A stretch of DNA of 64,000 nucleotides, taken from Pleodorina starrii. Its lineage: Eukaryota; Chlorophyta; Chlorophyceae; Chlamydomonadales; Volvocaceae. The notes beneath the pieces were generated by a model. The model saw only the letters and a program-made list of their open reading frames with translations, ran no database searches and was not told the DNA's origin. A program made the position numbers and the translations under genes. The stretch is from the NCBI GenBank assembly GCA_030267565.1, contig BRXU01000002.1:4711501-4775500 (forward strand). Direction: 5' to 3'. This document shows positions 20,715-33,100 of this stretch, piece by piece; position 1 is the first letter of the stretch; each line of letters starts with the position of its first letter.

Positions 20715-23700
20715 TCACACGCCTCCTCCGGACCCTTCCTCCCCCCGCGCCGCCACGCACATCCACGCCCCCGAGGCGCTCATCCGGCCCGAGCCCTGCG
20801 CCGCCGTCGCCGCCGCCGCCGCCCCAGATGCGACCGTGGGTGCGGCCAGCAGCAGGTTCGCGGCGAAGCTCAGCGACGTCCGGCGCGGGTTGCTGCCGGG
20901 GCCGTCCTCGCTTCCCCCACTGCCGTTGTTGCTGCTGTTGCTGCTGCTGACGTGGCTGAAGGTCGTGAGCTCGGTTTCGTGTGGCAGCGACTCTGTGAGA
21001 GCGGCGTTGGAGGGGCCCCGCGCCGCCGCCGCCGCCGCCGCTGCCGCCGGCTGCGCCGCGCTCTGCTGCGCGCTCTGCTGCGCCTGCGCCTGCTGCCCCT
21101 CAGGCTGTCCGTAAACCACTCCGACGCTGCGGCTGCTCTCACGCGATGGCACGACACGGCTCGAGCGCATCGCCTCTGCCGCCGCCGCCGCCGCCGCCGG
21201 CGTTCGTGGGGACGAGGGCTGCGGCAGCGGCAGCGGTGGAGTCGTTGCCGCAGTGCCGCAGCTGCTGTTGCTGCTGCTCCCAGGGAGGGAGGGCTGACCC
21301 GGCAGTGACCGGTCGCTTTCCCGCCGGCGGCCGCAGCTCGAGTCATCGATCAGGACGGGGCCCAGAGCCGGCATCAGCGGAAGCAGCTGCGGCATCGGAA
21401 GCAACGGGCCGCCGCGTGGGGACCCACCACCGCTTGTCTCCTCCGCCACCGCCGCGGTGCAGCCGCCGCCGCCGCCACCGCCGCCACTGATGCTGACCTT
21501 CCGAAAGCCACCACCACCGCCGCCGCCGCCGCTGCAGCCATCACCGGTGCTGGCCTTGCTAAGACAGGCGCCGCCACAGCCGCTGCCGGCGGCGGCGGTG
21601 GCGGTGGTCTTGCCGCTCGCGGCCCCCACACAGTCCTGCACGAGAAGCGCGATGTCACGCGGCGAGGGCGCCGCGTCGACCTTGCCGGCGCCGCCGGCGC
21701 CGCCGCCGCACGCACACGACGCAGACGAGCGCTCCAGGGGCGCCGGCGACGGTACCTGGGAGATGGAGGAGACTAAAATACGGCTGCAAACCTGCGGCTG
21801 GTCCGGGTCGATGCGGCTACCCAAGGCGCCGCCGCCACCACCACCTCCTCCCCGCTGCGACGTTGGCGTCGACGAGCCCGACGAATCGTCCGCCGCCGCC
21901 GCCGCAGGCGGCGGCAGCGCCGCCGCCGCCGTCACCCCCGGCCCACCACGGGCGTCCATCTCCCCAGCCGGTTGCGGCGGCAGCATGGGAATGCCCAGCA
22001 GCCCGACCGACAGGCGGTGCCAGGTGGCGGCTCGCAGGCGGGAGGCCTGCTGCCGCAGCGTCGGACTGCGACCCAGCAGCTGACTCTCCGAGGCGGTCAG
22101 TGCGGTGGGGGAGGAGGCGCGGGCGTTCTGCAGGCCGCCGCCGGCCTCGGAGTAAGACCGCGCGTAGGCGCGGGCGAGGCACCTGCGAGTCAGAGCACAT
22201 GCATGCGGCAAGAGGCATGAGGCGGCAACCCCCCGGGCGCGCGCTCAGAAGGCTCGTTGCGAATATGGACGCGTTAGCGTATTGGTTGAAGCGGCCACAG
22301 CGGACAGGCCCCCGGACCTCTGGCTTGCGTGGCCGGGGAACCGCACGCCCTCGGCTCCTCGCCCCACGGCCTCCTCCCGCCCTTCCTTGTCTCCGCACCG
22401 CACTCACACCCGCCACCTTGCCACCCGCCGCCGCCACCACCACCACCGTCCGCCCGCCCGCCCGCCCGCGCATGATCCTGCCCGCATCTCACCATTTGAG
22501 GTTCTCCACTGTGCCGGTCACAAACGCCACCAACACGCCCATGACCAGGAACACGAAGGCGCCCAACATCTGGCTGATGGACAGCCTTGTGTTGTCCAGG
22601 GAGGCACCCGCGGAGTCGCACTGGCTCAGTCCGTCAAACCAGGCGCGCCGCAGCGAGGTGAGAGTGCCGTCCTCGGAAAAGGACTGCATGATCAGGCAAG
22701 GTCAGGTCAGGGACAGGGGCAGGTCAGGGGCAGGATGAGGTTAGGTCAGGTCAGGTCAGGGGCAGGGGCATGGAGTTGGGTTGGGTCAGGTCGGGTCAGG
22801 TCGGGGGAGGGGGAGGTTTCGGTATGCCAGCGGTTTCGGCGAGCGGATTCACGTGCTGTAGCCCCCGCCCCCGCCCCCGCCCCCGCCCGCGCCGCCACTA
22901 CACCGATCTGCCCGCCCCGCCCCCCCCCCTGGCGCACCTGAATGGCCGCATTGAAGAGGGGCAGCAGCGAGGAGTTTTTCTGCAGCCCCAGCACCAGGTT
23001 GCCTGAGCAGGGGGCACAGAGGGCAGGGGACGTTAAAGCGGGCAGGGGACAGGGCGGAAAGGAGAGGTGGAGGAAGAATCAGACGGCGGCGGAGGCGAGG
23101 GAGATGAAGACAGGTGCGGGGGAAGGCCCCAAGTGGAGGAGGATGCGGAGAGGAGGAGCCACATCACACAGCAGTCAGTGCAACTGTGGCGGGACCGCAG
23201 CTGCTGCTGCCTCCGCCTTCACACACCTCCACCTCCACCTCCCACACGCTGCCACTGCACCCCTCGCGCCCTGCACCCCTGCCTCCCCTGCCCGTCTCTT
23301 ATGCCGCCTAACCCAGCACCAACCCAACCCAACCCGCACCTCCACCCCCGCCGATCTACACCCTCCGCTCTTCCGGAGTCCGGAGCCCACTGTAACAACC
23401 AAACGACCACAACACAACACAACAATACATAAACCCACCCACCCACCCACCGGGTCCCACACGCTGCCACCTGGGCCCTGCCTCGCTCCCTGCCTGTCTG
23501 CATTCCCGACCCAACGCCACCCCCAGTCCCCCACCCCCACCCTACCCTCACAGTACCCACCCACCCACCCACCGGGTCCGAAAGGGTCCCCCACCACCGC
23601 CGTGTCGCAGGGCTGCTGCTGCGACATGTACAGCAGCACGGGCTGGTCGGTGACAAAGGCCCGCACGACCCCCTGCCGCACCCAGGCCACACACGTGGGT

Positions 23701-26700
23701 GAGTCGCAGTAGCGCACGTTGGGCTGCAGCTGCGTGGCGAGGGAGTCCTGGCTGGTGGAGAAGTAGGCGGCGGTGGAGCCGCCGGGGTTGACGCCGATGA
23801 GCGAGTTGTCACGGACGAGGTCCTGTGCGAGTGGGGGTGAGGGAGGGGGCGTCAGGTGCCCGGTGGGTTATGGCGGGGCACGAAACGGTGAGCACGGTGC
23901 AAACTGGCACCTCTCATGCATGCACCACAAGAGACGTGACATGACATGACGTGACTGTCACGCAACAGGGCCGCGGAGAGGAGAGGGGGACCTCCATGGT
24001 GCATGCACGACAGGGTACCGGCGCCCCTACTGTGCGGGGGGCGCACACGTCCACATTGCACACTGACACGAGCGTCCCCGCCTCCCCACGTCTCCCTGGC
24101 CGCCTCCCCACGTCTCCCTGGCGCTGCTGTGTTCTGCGGTCTGTGCTCCGCGGCACACGGACCAGCGCGCGGCCGCACCTGCAGCCCCGATACGCCGACG
24201 AAGGCCCTCCGCACCGCCAGGAAGGACGTCAGGTTGGCGGTGTACGACGACAGTACGATGAGACAGAAGAAGCAGTACACCACGTACAGCACCTGGGCGC
24301 GGCAGAGGGTCATCGTCGGGCTCAGTGCCGGGCCCTCACCCACAGGCGCGGGGTGTGCGTTACAGCGGGAGGGCAAGAGAGCCCCTAGAGGCCCGCTGAG
24401 CTGTGATGCACCAAAACTCATTCCGAGCCGTTGCCCTCAGCGGCTGCTGTGGGTGGAGCCCTGGCATGTCGGGTTCCATCTTGCTACCAGCCCATGCACC
24501 ATCACACCCGGCCCACCCAGCCCGCCCGAGCCCACCCGAGCCCACCTGCACGCCCCAGCTGTTCCGGCCCGGCCTCTCCGGCGCCCCCGCAGCCGCCATG
24601 AAGCTGATGAGCACGGGGTTGCCCTCCTCTGAGGCAGACAGACAGGCAGACAGGCAGGGCAGCGGCAGGGCAGCGGCAGGGCGAGAGCATGGCATCAGGG
24701 GCATCAGGGGCCTGGGCGTGGGCCACGGGCAAGCATAATCAAGGCAGCAGGGCAATCGGCAGATCACGGCGTGCCGGTGCGAACAAAACGTTAAAGCGTC
24801 CGCAGCGGCGGCCCCACCCAATGCTGCACCACTCCCAGTAAAGTACTTCGCCCCGCCACCCTTCCTGCCTCGCCCGCTTCCGCAGCATGCCGTAACTACA
24901 CCAGGCACGAAAGTCGCCACCCATTCCGAGTTTCCGACCCCGGCAAAGCACGCCCCCAGCTGCGGCACGACGCAGACCACCCCTTCCCTTTCTCTGCGTC
25001 CGCCGTTTGCCACCGAGGGCCACCTCGGATTCTCCGTTGCGCTCCTACTTCCTTACCACACACACACCCATTCCCTGCTGCTGCCTCATCTGGATCCACG
25101 CTACCCCCCACCCACCCACCCACCTCGCTACCCCCCACCCACCCACCTCGCTTCGCCCGCGCCACCGCCTTGGCCGACAGCGCCCCCGACGCCTTGAGCG
25201 CATCGAACTGCTTCGCCCGGATCCACCTGCCGTACGCATCCAGCGCCCAGAACAGCAGCGCCACGCCGACGACGGTGCTCAGCAGCGTCACCCACAGGGT
25301 CATCTCGAACGGCGCCAACACCGACAACGGCCCGGGGCTGGTCTGGCCGTCCCTGTGCAGCGAAGACGGCGCGGCGGCGGATGGGTTGGCGCGGCAAGGG
25401 ACGGGACGGGGGCGAACAGAGAGGTTGATGGTCCGGACTGGCAGACTGAACCGGCCAGCCAACAGGGGCGCCACGGCGCGGCGCGGTGCGAGCCCTCCCG
25501 CCCCGCCCTCAGCCGCGACCTGGTGCACTGCACTGCACCGCGCTGCGCTGCACGACCTGGCCTGGCCTGGCCCAACACGCCGGGCCCAAAACGTCACACC
25601 GGCCGGGACCGGGCCGAGCTCCCCTGCCCGGCCCTCCGCCGTGTGCTGCACTGCGGTGCACTGCACTGCTGCGCTGCGCTGCGCTCCGCGACCAGGTCAG
25701 CCGTGGCGTGCAATAAGAAGTCCAGAAGCCACTGGCTGAGGTGGCCAGTGGCGCGCTGCGCTGCCTGCTGGAGCTGCGCCCGCCCGCCCGTCCGCCCGCC
25801 CGCCGGCCCCCCTGCACTGATGGGCGGATGGCTACAGTGCGTGGTGGACACCGCTGCTGCTCCTTCTGTTTAAGCGCAGCGCCCCTCCTGCAGCTAGCGG
25901 CTCTCAGCCCGCGCCTCTGCGACGGGAGGATGCATGGTACCCGCGAACGAGTGTTCGGAAGGCCGGAAGGGCGGAGGGCCCCCCGCGCCCGAGGTCGCTC
26001 GCGTCGCGTCGTCCGCGGGCTCCGACCGTCCCTGGCCCTGCCCGCAGGACCCTGCCGCTGCGGCGGCGGTATAAGAGGCAGCGGGTGCCCGCCGCGGCTG
26101 CTGGCGCGCTCATGCGGTGCCGCCGCTGCGGCTCTAAAAAGCCCCTGCGGCGGCCTTCCGCTGCCGCCACGCACTGCAGCGCCATTTCCTCACGCTAGAG
26201 GCTGGTGTGGCGCTCCGGAACTGCTACCTCGCCGCTGACACCGGATCTGCCTGAGTCCACCAGCCTGCAGACCAGGTCGTGGCAGCTACTCTGGGTCGTC
26301 CTGCTTCTACGTACTTCCTGGTCCGTGGAAGTCTAGCGACGGCTTTGTACGATGGTACGGTCGAGCACGTACGCTCTCCCCACACTCTTGCCTGACTGAG
26401 GCCCCCATGAAATAGCCCGCCCTTGCGAGACGGCTAGAGCACGGACAGGCGCTCCATGAGCTGGACGCCAGGCGGAGAGGGCGTTTGCGGACCCGGGGTC
26501 AACACTGCCCTGGCGCCCATCCGATGGCCCCGCCCATCGGCAGCCGCATTCCCTTCGACACCGGAACCTACTCGACAAGCAACGCAAGTCCTGCGTCGTA
26601 GTAGGAGAACGTGCAGTCAATAGCCGCCAGGCGGGAAGCGGTGCGCGTCAGGGGGAACAGCGCGACATCGGCCCGCCCCGACAGGACCTCGCCGATGACA

Positions 26701-27000
26701 CCTGCTTTGAATGGTGAAATGCAGAATACGTGTTGAGCAAGGCTGCGTCCGCAAGGTAAGCAATGTTGCACGCAATGCTGTGAGGCTGCGCCTACCACTC
26801 CAAACGCCGTTGCTGCCGAGCGTCCCGCCCGCATTTGTTGGCGATATATAAATGTCATACTGGTAAGATACATTACCAGTTATCAAGATTCGATTGAGGA
26901 GATCGATCAAGAGGCCGGAGAAATAGAGCGTGCCAGAAGTCGTGTTGGTAACAAATACAAACGGTGGCCGATGCGCCACAACAACTTGCAATTTTGGCAT
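20715..27000 (-). CDS. Ionotropic glutamate receptor-like channel B
   Basis: Nine exons: 27000-26796, 26701-26572, 25352-25147, 24628-24546, 24292-24179, 23822-23573, 23002-22938, 22683-22493, 22182-20715. They total 904 codons including the stop. Intron phases equal those of gene A, and exons 2, 4, 5, 7 and 8 have identical lengths (130, 83, 114, 65, 191). S1 has NGVWSG split over exons 1-2 and TRTASRLAAID with Arg92 aligned to the agonist-binding Arg. Then come M1, the pore exon (GNPVLISFMAAAGAPERP), M3 with SYTANL (224-229), S2 (LQKNSSLLPLFNAAI), M4, and a tail (416-903) that is Gly/Ser/Ala-rich and not clearly alignable with that of A. All introns start with GT. The same N-terminal uncertainty applies. 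Tandem paralogue of A; ligand and ion unknown. Confidence 0.85.
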
Positions 27001-29652
27001 TGCACGATATCTAGGCAGGCAGTCGAATTGCCGAACCCAAACCGGGGCGGCCTAGGTCACGGTCAAGGGTGCGAGTCCCCGGAAATGTCGATTGGGAGCT
27101 TGTGGAGATGTAAATAAAGGCATCGCGATGCCCACTGTCGCTGCAAAAAGAGACGCTACAGGTTGTATGTATGTACGTACGGGCCGAGCGCTGTCCGAGC
27201 AAGACCAGTGTAACCGTGCACGTGGCCCGAACCTTTCTTGCGACCACATAATATGCGCAACATCATCTGATTTCAACACCTTGCCATCCATGCCATGCTG
27301 TACTGCTGTAATCTTCCAAGCGTTGCCGTGGAAACCCCGGGTTTCTACCCCGGTTTCGTTCTATCCGTGAACATGCTTTTGTTTCGTTGTTGCTGGATCC
27401 AATGGATGGACACTTCAGACCCTACCAGACTTTGTCAGCTCATCCGAATTTCATGTAGAAGTTACAGCAGGTTACAGCACGTTACAGCACGCGATGGTAT
27501 GGTAGGAAAACCTCGCCACGGGACGAACAAAACTTTTCGTACAAAGTTAAGTTTGTCACAGGCCGAATTGCTAATTACGGTTGACTCGAATCGAAGGTGG
27601 CAAGAAGTCTGCCCGAGGCGTGCTCTTGACAGGACAGGACATCACGATAACTGACAGTACAAGAAGTACTGGCACAGGACCTGACAACGCCTTGAGCACG
27701 CGCACACCGCACCGTATTCACCTTGCCCGCACGCCACCAGCGTGTGCACGATAATAATTTTATCGATATTGACGGGAAGGTGGCAATGTGCCTACCATCA
27801 ACGAAGCACCCGCTGGCAAACACTTCCAGCACGCGTATGCCGCGCTGGTGCCAGCTGGTGCGGTCCGCCTTTACCGCACTACGCATCACGTTCTCGGGTG
27901 TAGATCGCCCCACTTAGCCGGAATGAGGGCTCAAGGAGCGGCACACACTGGCGCTAACAAAATCACCGGACCTTCAGGATCCAAGGCCCAAGCGTCGGGT
28001 GTAGCGTAGAGTGAATATATCCACGCAAGCATGTCGAGCAGGCACTACCAGGGTGAAAGGCTGATCTCGAAACGGGACGCTTGCGCAATTCCACAGGAGA
28101 GCCCAACGGGGCATGACGGGGCACCCCAGGCTAACCAGGGAAACTTGAGGGAGGAGAAACTGCAGGCAGGGTGGTTACCTTTCTTCCCAGCAAACGCCCG
28201 GCCGAACATTTAGGAGACGTCAGAGAGCTTAACAGCTCATAAAACCAGTTGTACGGTACGTACGACGTGCACCGCATTTGGAAATCGAACGTTTCAAACG
28301 AAATCGCAAACGAAATCGCAAAATAAAATATATTATATTCTAAAAGTAAATAGTTAAATTTTGTAAGAGAGCCAGCCGGGCTGCAGGTCGCAATTTTGCG
28401 TGACAGCCCCTGACCTGCCCTGACTGAAGGCAGGACAAGAGGACATGTGCGCAGGATTATGTGGACAAGAAGTGTGGGCCTGGAAAGGGATCGGGCGTCG
28501 TGCAGGGATAAGGGTGCGACACAGGGGGTGAGGGGGACCTGGACCGCAACAATTGGCATGACACACGGCAAGGTTTGACCCTGTTTGACCAGGTTTGACA
28601 CAGTTTGACACACCGTGTCCTGGTTCCCGGTACTACTGAAAGAGGCGATCCTTCTGTGATCCATTTCTGAAAGTGTCGTTTGAATGGCAAAGGTATGTTT
28701 GAGATGGGGATTCGGATCTCACCGCCTCAGGAAGCTTGTAAATCGTACCCTGTCGTACCCAGTCGTACCGCTATCACTACTGCAGTGGCCAGTGGGGATC
28801 GCGGGACGCGACCTTTGGCCGAGACGGATGCTGCTGCCGCTGACCGCCATAGCTGTTGCGCTGCGCATACCACGTCATCTGGGTGAAGTCAGCCGGTCAT
28901 TGCAAGCGCTGTGCTTCGCACTTGCTGCGTGGTGACACCCGCCATCGGTCGTGTGCACCTACATATGTGCAAAGCGACGGAACTGACGGGATGCCGCAAA
29001 AGTGTGACAAGCCAGCGGCTTTGTCACTCATTACTCCGGTAACATACTCCGGACAAGGAGAGGCAAAAACTGATCGGCGGGGCCGGCATGGGCCGGCGCC
29101 CCATTCGTCCAGGCTGCCCAGGTTTGGCTCAGCTTACGTAGTACTCCTTCCCGTTCCTTACTCACCCGCATGTGTTTCTGTTACTTCGGCATTGTAAGAG
29201 CCGTGCTAAGATGCCGGCCCTGTGCTGTCTCAGGCTGCCTGGGGATGCGTGGAAGCCCTTGTACTCTGGTGGCAGTGGCAGCTCGGACCGCTCGGACTTC
29301 GGGCAGCCCGTCCGACAACTGCATGGGGAGAAGAGTTGGAGATTCATGTGTTTCAGCTGACGAACGACCCTGTGGACAGCCTCCATAAAAGCTTCTTGGC
29401 GTATTTCCCCAAAACTTTGACGTTCTTCCATCCGTGTTCGGTATACGGCAGTGCAACTTGTAGTACAGAGTGTGCTCTGGAAAGCTTACACAGTAACGCC
29501 AGCCCCAAGCTTTTAGGCGTGCATATGTATATGTTGACATCCTTTGCTGACGCAAGTCTTAACACCTATCTGGATGGTGTGCACCGAGCTCTCGAAGTTA
29601 GCTCTGCAAGGCCAACCCATTAAGTGAATGCATTCCACAGTATTGACTTGAT
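27001..29652. other. Region between receptor B and kinesin, no supported gene
   Basis: Moderate-GC DNA. An AT-rich patch lies at 28260-28370. A plus-strand frame ending at 29623 has protein-like content and a TGTAA about 50 nt after its stop, so it could be the last exon of an unrecognised gene, but no upstream exon or family could be assigned. A 5' exon of receptor B could also lie here. Confidence 0.4.
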
Positions 29653-29661
29653 CTATATAAA
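29653..29661 (+). promoter_or_regulatory. Candidate TATA box for kinesin gene
   Basis: TATATAAA about 365 nt upstream of the kinesin ATG. No start-site evidence is available. Confidence 0.35.
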
Positions 29662-30023
29662 GCAATCTTTTGCTGTAACTTCATTGCACAGAGGTTTTCT
29701 CTCGAATGCCCATTTATAACTAGCTCTGAGCAACCGGCCGGCGATTAGCTGGGCGCTATGTGGTCATGGCATGGAAAAATTATCATACACGGAGATACGC
29801 TCAGGTCGGACAGCTGAAGCGGGTGCGGCACTGCGCCAGCCATTTGCTATTCTGTTGACAACCCGGCGTCGGCCGCTGCTGGCATCAACAAGGCGCTCCC
29901 AGCGCCTTGCAAACCGCCGGAGCCTGACCGGCGGCCTTTAAACCAGCCTGCCTGCCCCGTCATCCGGGCCGGGCGGACGAAGCCTTCGCCGCGCCCCGAC
30001 GACAGACGACCCCTCGCCCCGAT

Positions 30024-30136
30024 ATGCCTCCCCTATTCAGCAGCTCGCTGCGCGCTAGCAGCCCCATGCGCAGCGGCATTGGCCACTACGCCCAGTACGG
30101 CAGCGGCCAGTATTCCCAGCTCGCCCAGTACGGCGG

Positions 30137-30169
<33 letters not shown>

Positions 30170-33100
30170 CCATCAGCAGGCTCTGGCTGCCTCCGCGGCC
30201 ACCTCCGGCGTGCAAGTGCTGGTGCGCGTTCGGCCGCCGCTGCCGCGCGAGCTCATGTTTGACAGCGGCGTGGAGGTGCGGCCGCCGCACGACATCAAGG
30301 TCTACAACGACGCGCAGGAGTTCAGCGGCCGCTACCACCACGTCTTCGGCGAGGAGACGCCCCAGGCGGACGTGTATGAGAAGATCCGCGATTGCGTGCC
30401 GCTGGCGCTCGACGGCTACAATAGCACCATATTCGCCTAGTGAGTCGAGTCCGGGGGCCGGGCACGGCGTTAGGCAGCCGGGGCTGGACACAGGACGCTG
30501 TGGGCAGCGCAACAGCCCGACGGCGGCGGATAAGGGGGGCCGGGCAGGTGACGGCGGCATGCTGCTGGCTCTGCCGGCGCCGCTGCTTGCTACCGGCGCG
30601 CTGCGCCTCGGAGCTTTGGGTGGGCAAGGGCGGTTGGGGCGGCGAGGAGGCACAGGCGTCGGGGCTGGCGTCGTGATGGCAGGCTGGGAGGCCAGGACGG
30701 CGACGGGAAAGGACGGGACGGGACGGGACGGGAAGGGACGGGGGCGCATTGCCTCATCTTGCGGCCTCCTGCGTGCCTGCCTGGGCAATAGGCTGGGAGG
30801 GCCGAGGTGGGCCGCAGGGGCACTGCGAGCCGCCAGGCGCCACGGGCTGGCGCCCCCCTGGCCGAGGGGGGGGTTCAGGCCCCACGGGCCCTCTCGGGCC
30901 ATTAAACGGCAGCAGCTACCGTGTGAGTGCCGCTCAGCTCGGCTCAGCCCAGCCGGCCGGCCGCCCCTTTGGGGCGGGGCAGCGACACACAGCCCGGGGC
31001 TGTTGGGATGGCGAGGAGAAAGGCACCGCAGCGGGGACTAATCGGGTCGGGTCGGGTCGGGTCGGGTCGGGTCGGGTCGGGTCGGGTCGGGTCGGGTCGG
31101 GTCGGGTCGGGTCGGGTCGGGTCGGGTTGGGTTGGGTCGGGTTGTGGGGGGCTGCACCTGGTAACAGGGCGTCGTCTCGGGTGACCAGCAGCTTGTGCAG
31201 CTTGGGAGGGCAGTGGTTGTCGTGCGCGGCGGGCTGCTGCTGCTGCCCTCTCCTCCACAAGACGCCGCATGGAGGGCGTTCTTGGGGTTGGTAGATGGAA
31301 GGGATTGCACGCCCTTACCCTCACCAACACCCTCCCCTTCCCCCATCACTGCGCCCGCCAGCCATGATCCTTGACGCACATCGCACATCGCGATTCCCAC
31401 ACGCGCCGCCGCCTCCCCCCAACCCCTCCCTGCCTCCGCACTCCGCCCCTCGAACCCCGCACCCCTTCCTCCTCCCTGCAGCGGCCAGACCGGCACTGGC
31501 AAGACGTTCACCATGATGGGCGACGACCCCACCGTGGAGGGCGGCGCGGGGCCGGAAGCGGCGGCGGCGGCCGTGGGTCCGGGCGGCGGCGGCCCGGGCA
31601 TCATCCCGCGCGCCGTCAAGGAGCTGTTCCGGGAGGCCAAGGCCAAGCAGGACGCGGAGGGCGCTGCCATACAGGTGGGTACCGCGGCTGGGGCACGCCA
31701 GCGCGAGACAGATAACGGCGGCGGACATTTACACTTTTGAGCCTTTGGCGGTCAAGTGCGGTTTGAGCGGTCTTGTGGGCCGTTGTTGTGTATGGGCTGG
31801 TGCGTATCCGGGAAAGCCGCTTGCCCGAGGCCGTCCGTTGCTGCCTCTGCTTGCAATTCAACGGCGGAGAGGGGGAGGGGGCGAGGGGTGGCGGAGGCTG
31901 GGTTGCGGACTTGCGGCACTGCCGCGCCGTGCCGTAGCTAAAACCGCCAAGAGGCCCACCGCCGGCGCCACGTGAGGCCGTGCTGCCAGCCCTGCAGCTC
32001 GCGCGCGCGCCGCCGTTGCGTGCTCCCGCTACCCTGCGCCTCCTCTGCCGCCGACCACCCTTCATCCCATCCATGCCCTGCCGTGCTGCTCGTCGCGCCC
32101 TGCCCGCGATCTAGTCAGTCCTAGCTGACCAGGCCACCTCCCTCTTGCCTCTGCCCATCCCCCGCTTGCGGCATCCTTGTTGATGGCAACCTTCTTTATG
32201 ATAACCTTCTGTCAACCTCTGCTTGCTGCTGCTGCAGGTGATTGTGAGCTACATGGAGATCTACAACGACCGCCTACATGACCTGTTGCAGCCCTACAAG
32301 CCGCAGAACGCGAGGTGCGGATGCAGGGGAGGGGGGCTTGTGGGAGGGGGCCCCCCCGGGGCTCTTGGGCTGTTGTACTTTGCTGACCCCTGTCGGCCCA
32401 CACACACCCCTTCCTCACAGCGGCGGCCCCGTGGCTGCGCAAAGCCCGCCGTCGCTGCCCCACTAGCACGGCCCCCGCCCTCGCCACCTCGCCTCCGCCC
32501 TTGCTGCCGGGCACTCTTTTAAGATTCTCCCGCTCGTCCTCGCCTTCGCCCTCGCCCTCGCCTCTGCCCTCGCCCTGTCAGGGACCCCGCCGACGTGAAT
32601 CAGAAGCGCGCTCTGTTGGAGGTCCGCGAGGATGCCAAGGGCAACACCTACGTGCCCAACCTGCTGTGTGTCAAGGTCAAGTCGTACAAGTCCGTGTACC
32701 AGCTCATCGCCAAGGGTGGGTGGGAGGGTGGGTGGGTGGGTGGGTGGTAATAAAAACGACCTAGCCATGCAACACACACACACAGACACACACCCCACGC
32801 AGCTGGGGGGCCTTTCCTTCCGTGAGAGGCGCTCAGGGAAGGGGCCGGCAGCTGGGAGCTGGGGAGGCCCCACCGCCCTTTCTTGGTTTGGACTGAAGGT
32901 GGCGCGGAGGTGGTGTTGCTGCTCCTGCTGCCAGCTGCTGACCCCCCCCCTGCCTCGCTCACCTGCCTCGCTCCTCGGTTGCGCATTTCCGCGCCAGCGC
33001 GGACCTGGGGCGTTTGACCCTCCGTCGCACCCCTCCGTCGCACCCTCCGCTCGACCGCTACTATCAGCCCCTGACAACACACTCACAGCCCTCCTCGTGC

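Noticed and set aside
22282..22941. 219-codon plus-strand ORF over receptor B exon 8
   Set aside because: It is antisense to the M4 exon and its flanking introns, with no recognisable content.
27036..27100. tRNA-like T-arm (gggtgcgagtcccc)
   Set aside because: No matching acceptor stem, D-arm or anticodon stem could be built around it.
31042..31143. Telomere-like array
   Set aside because: The unit GGGTC differs from TTTTAGGG or TTTAGGG and sits inside an intron.
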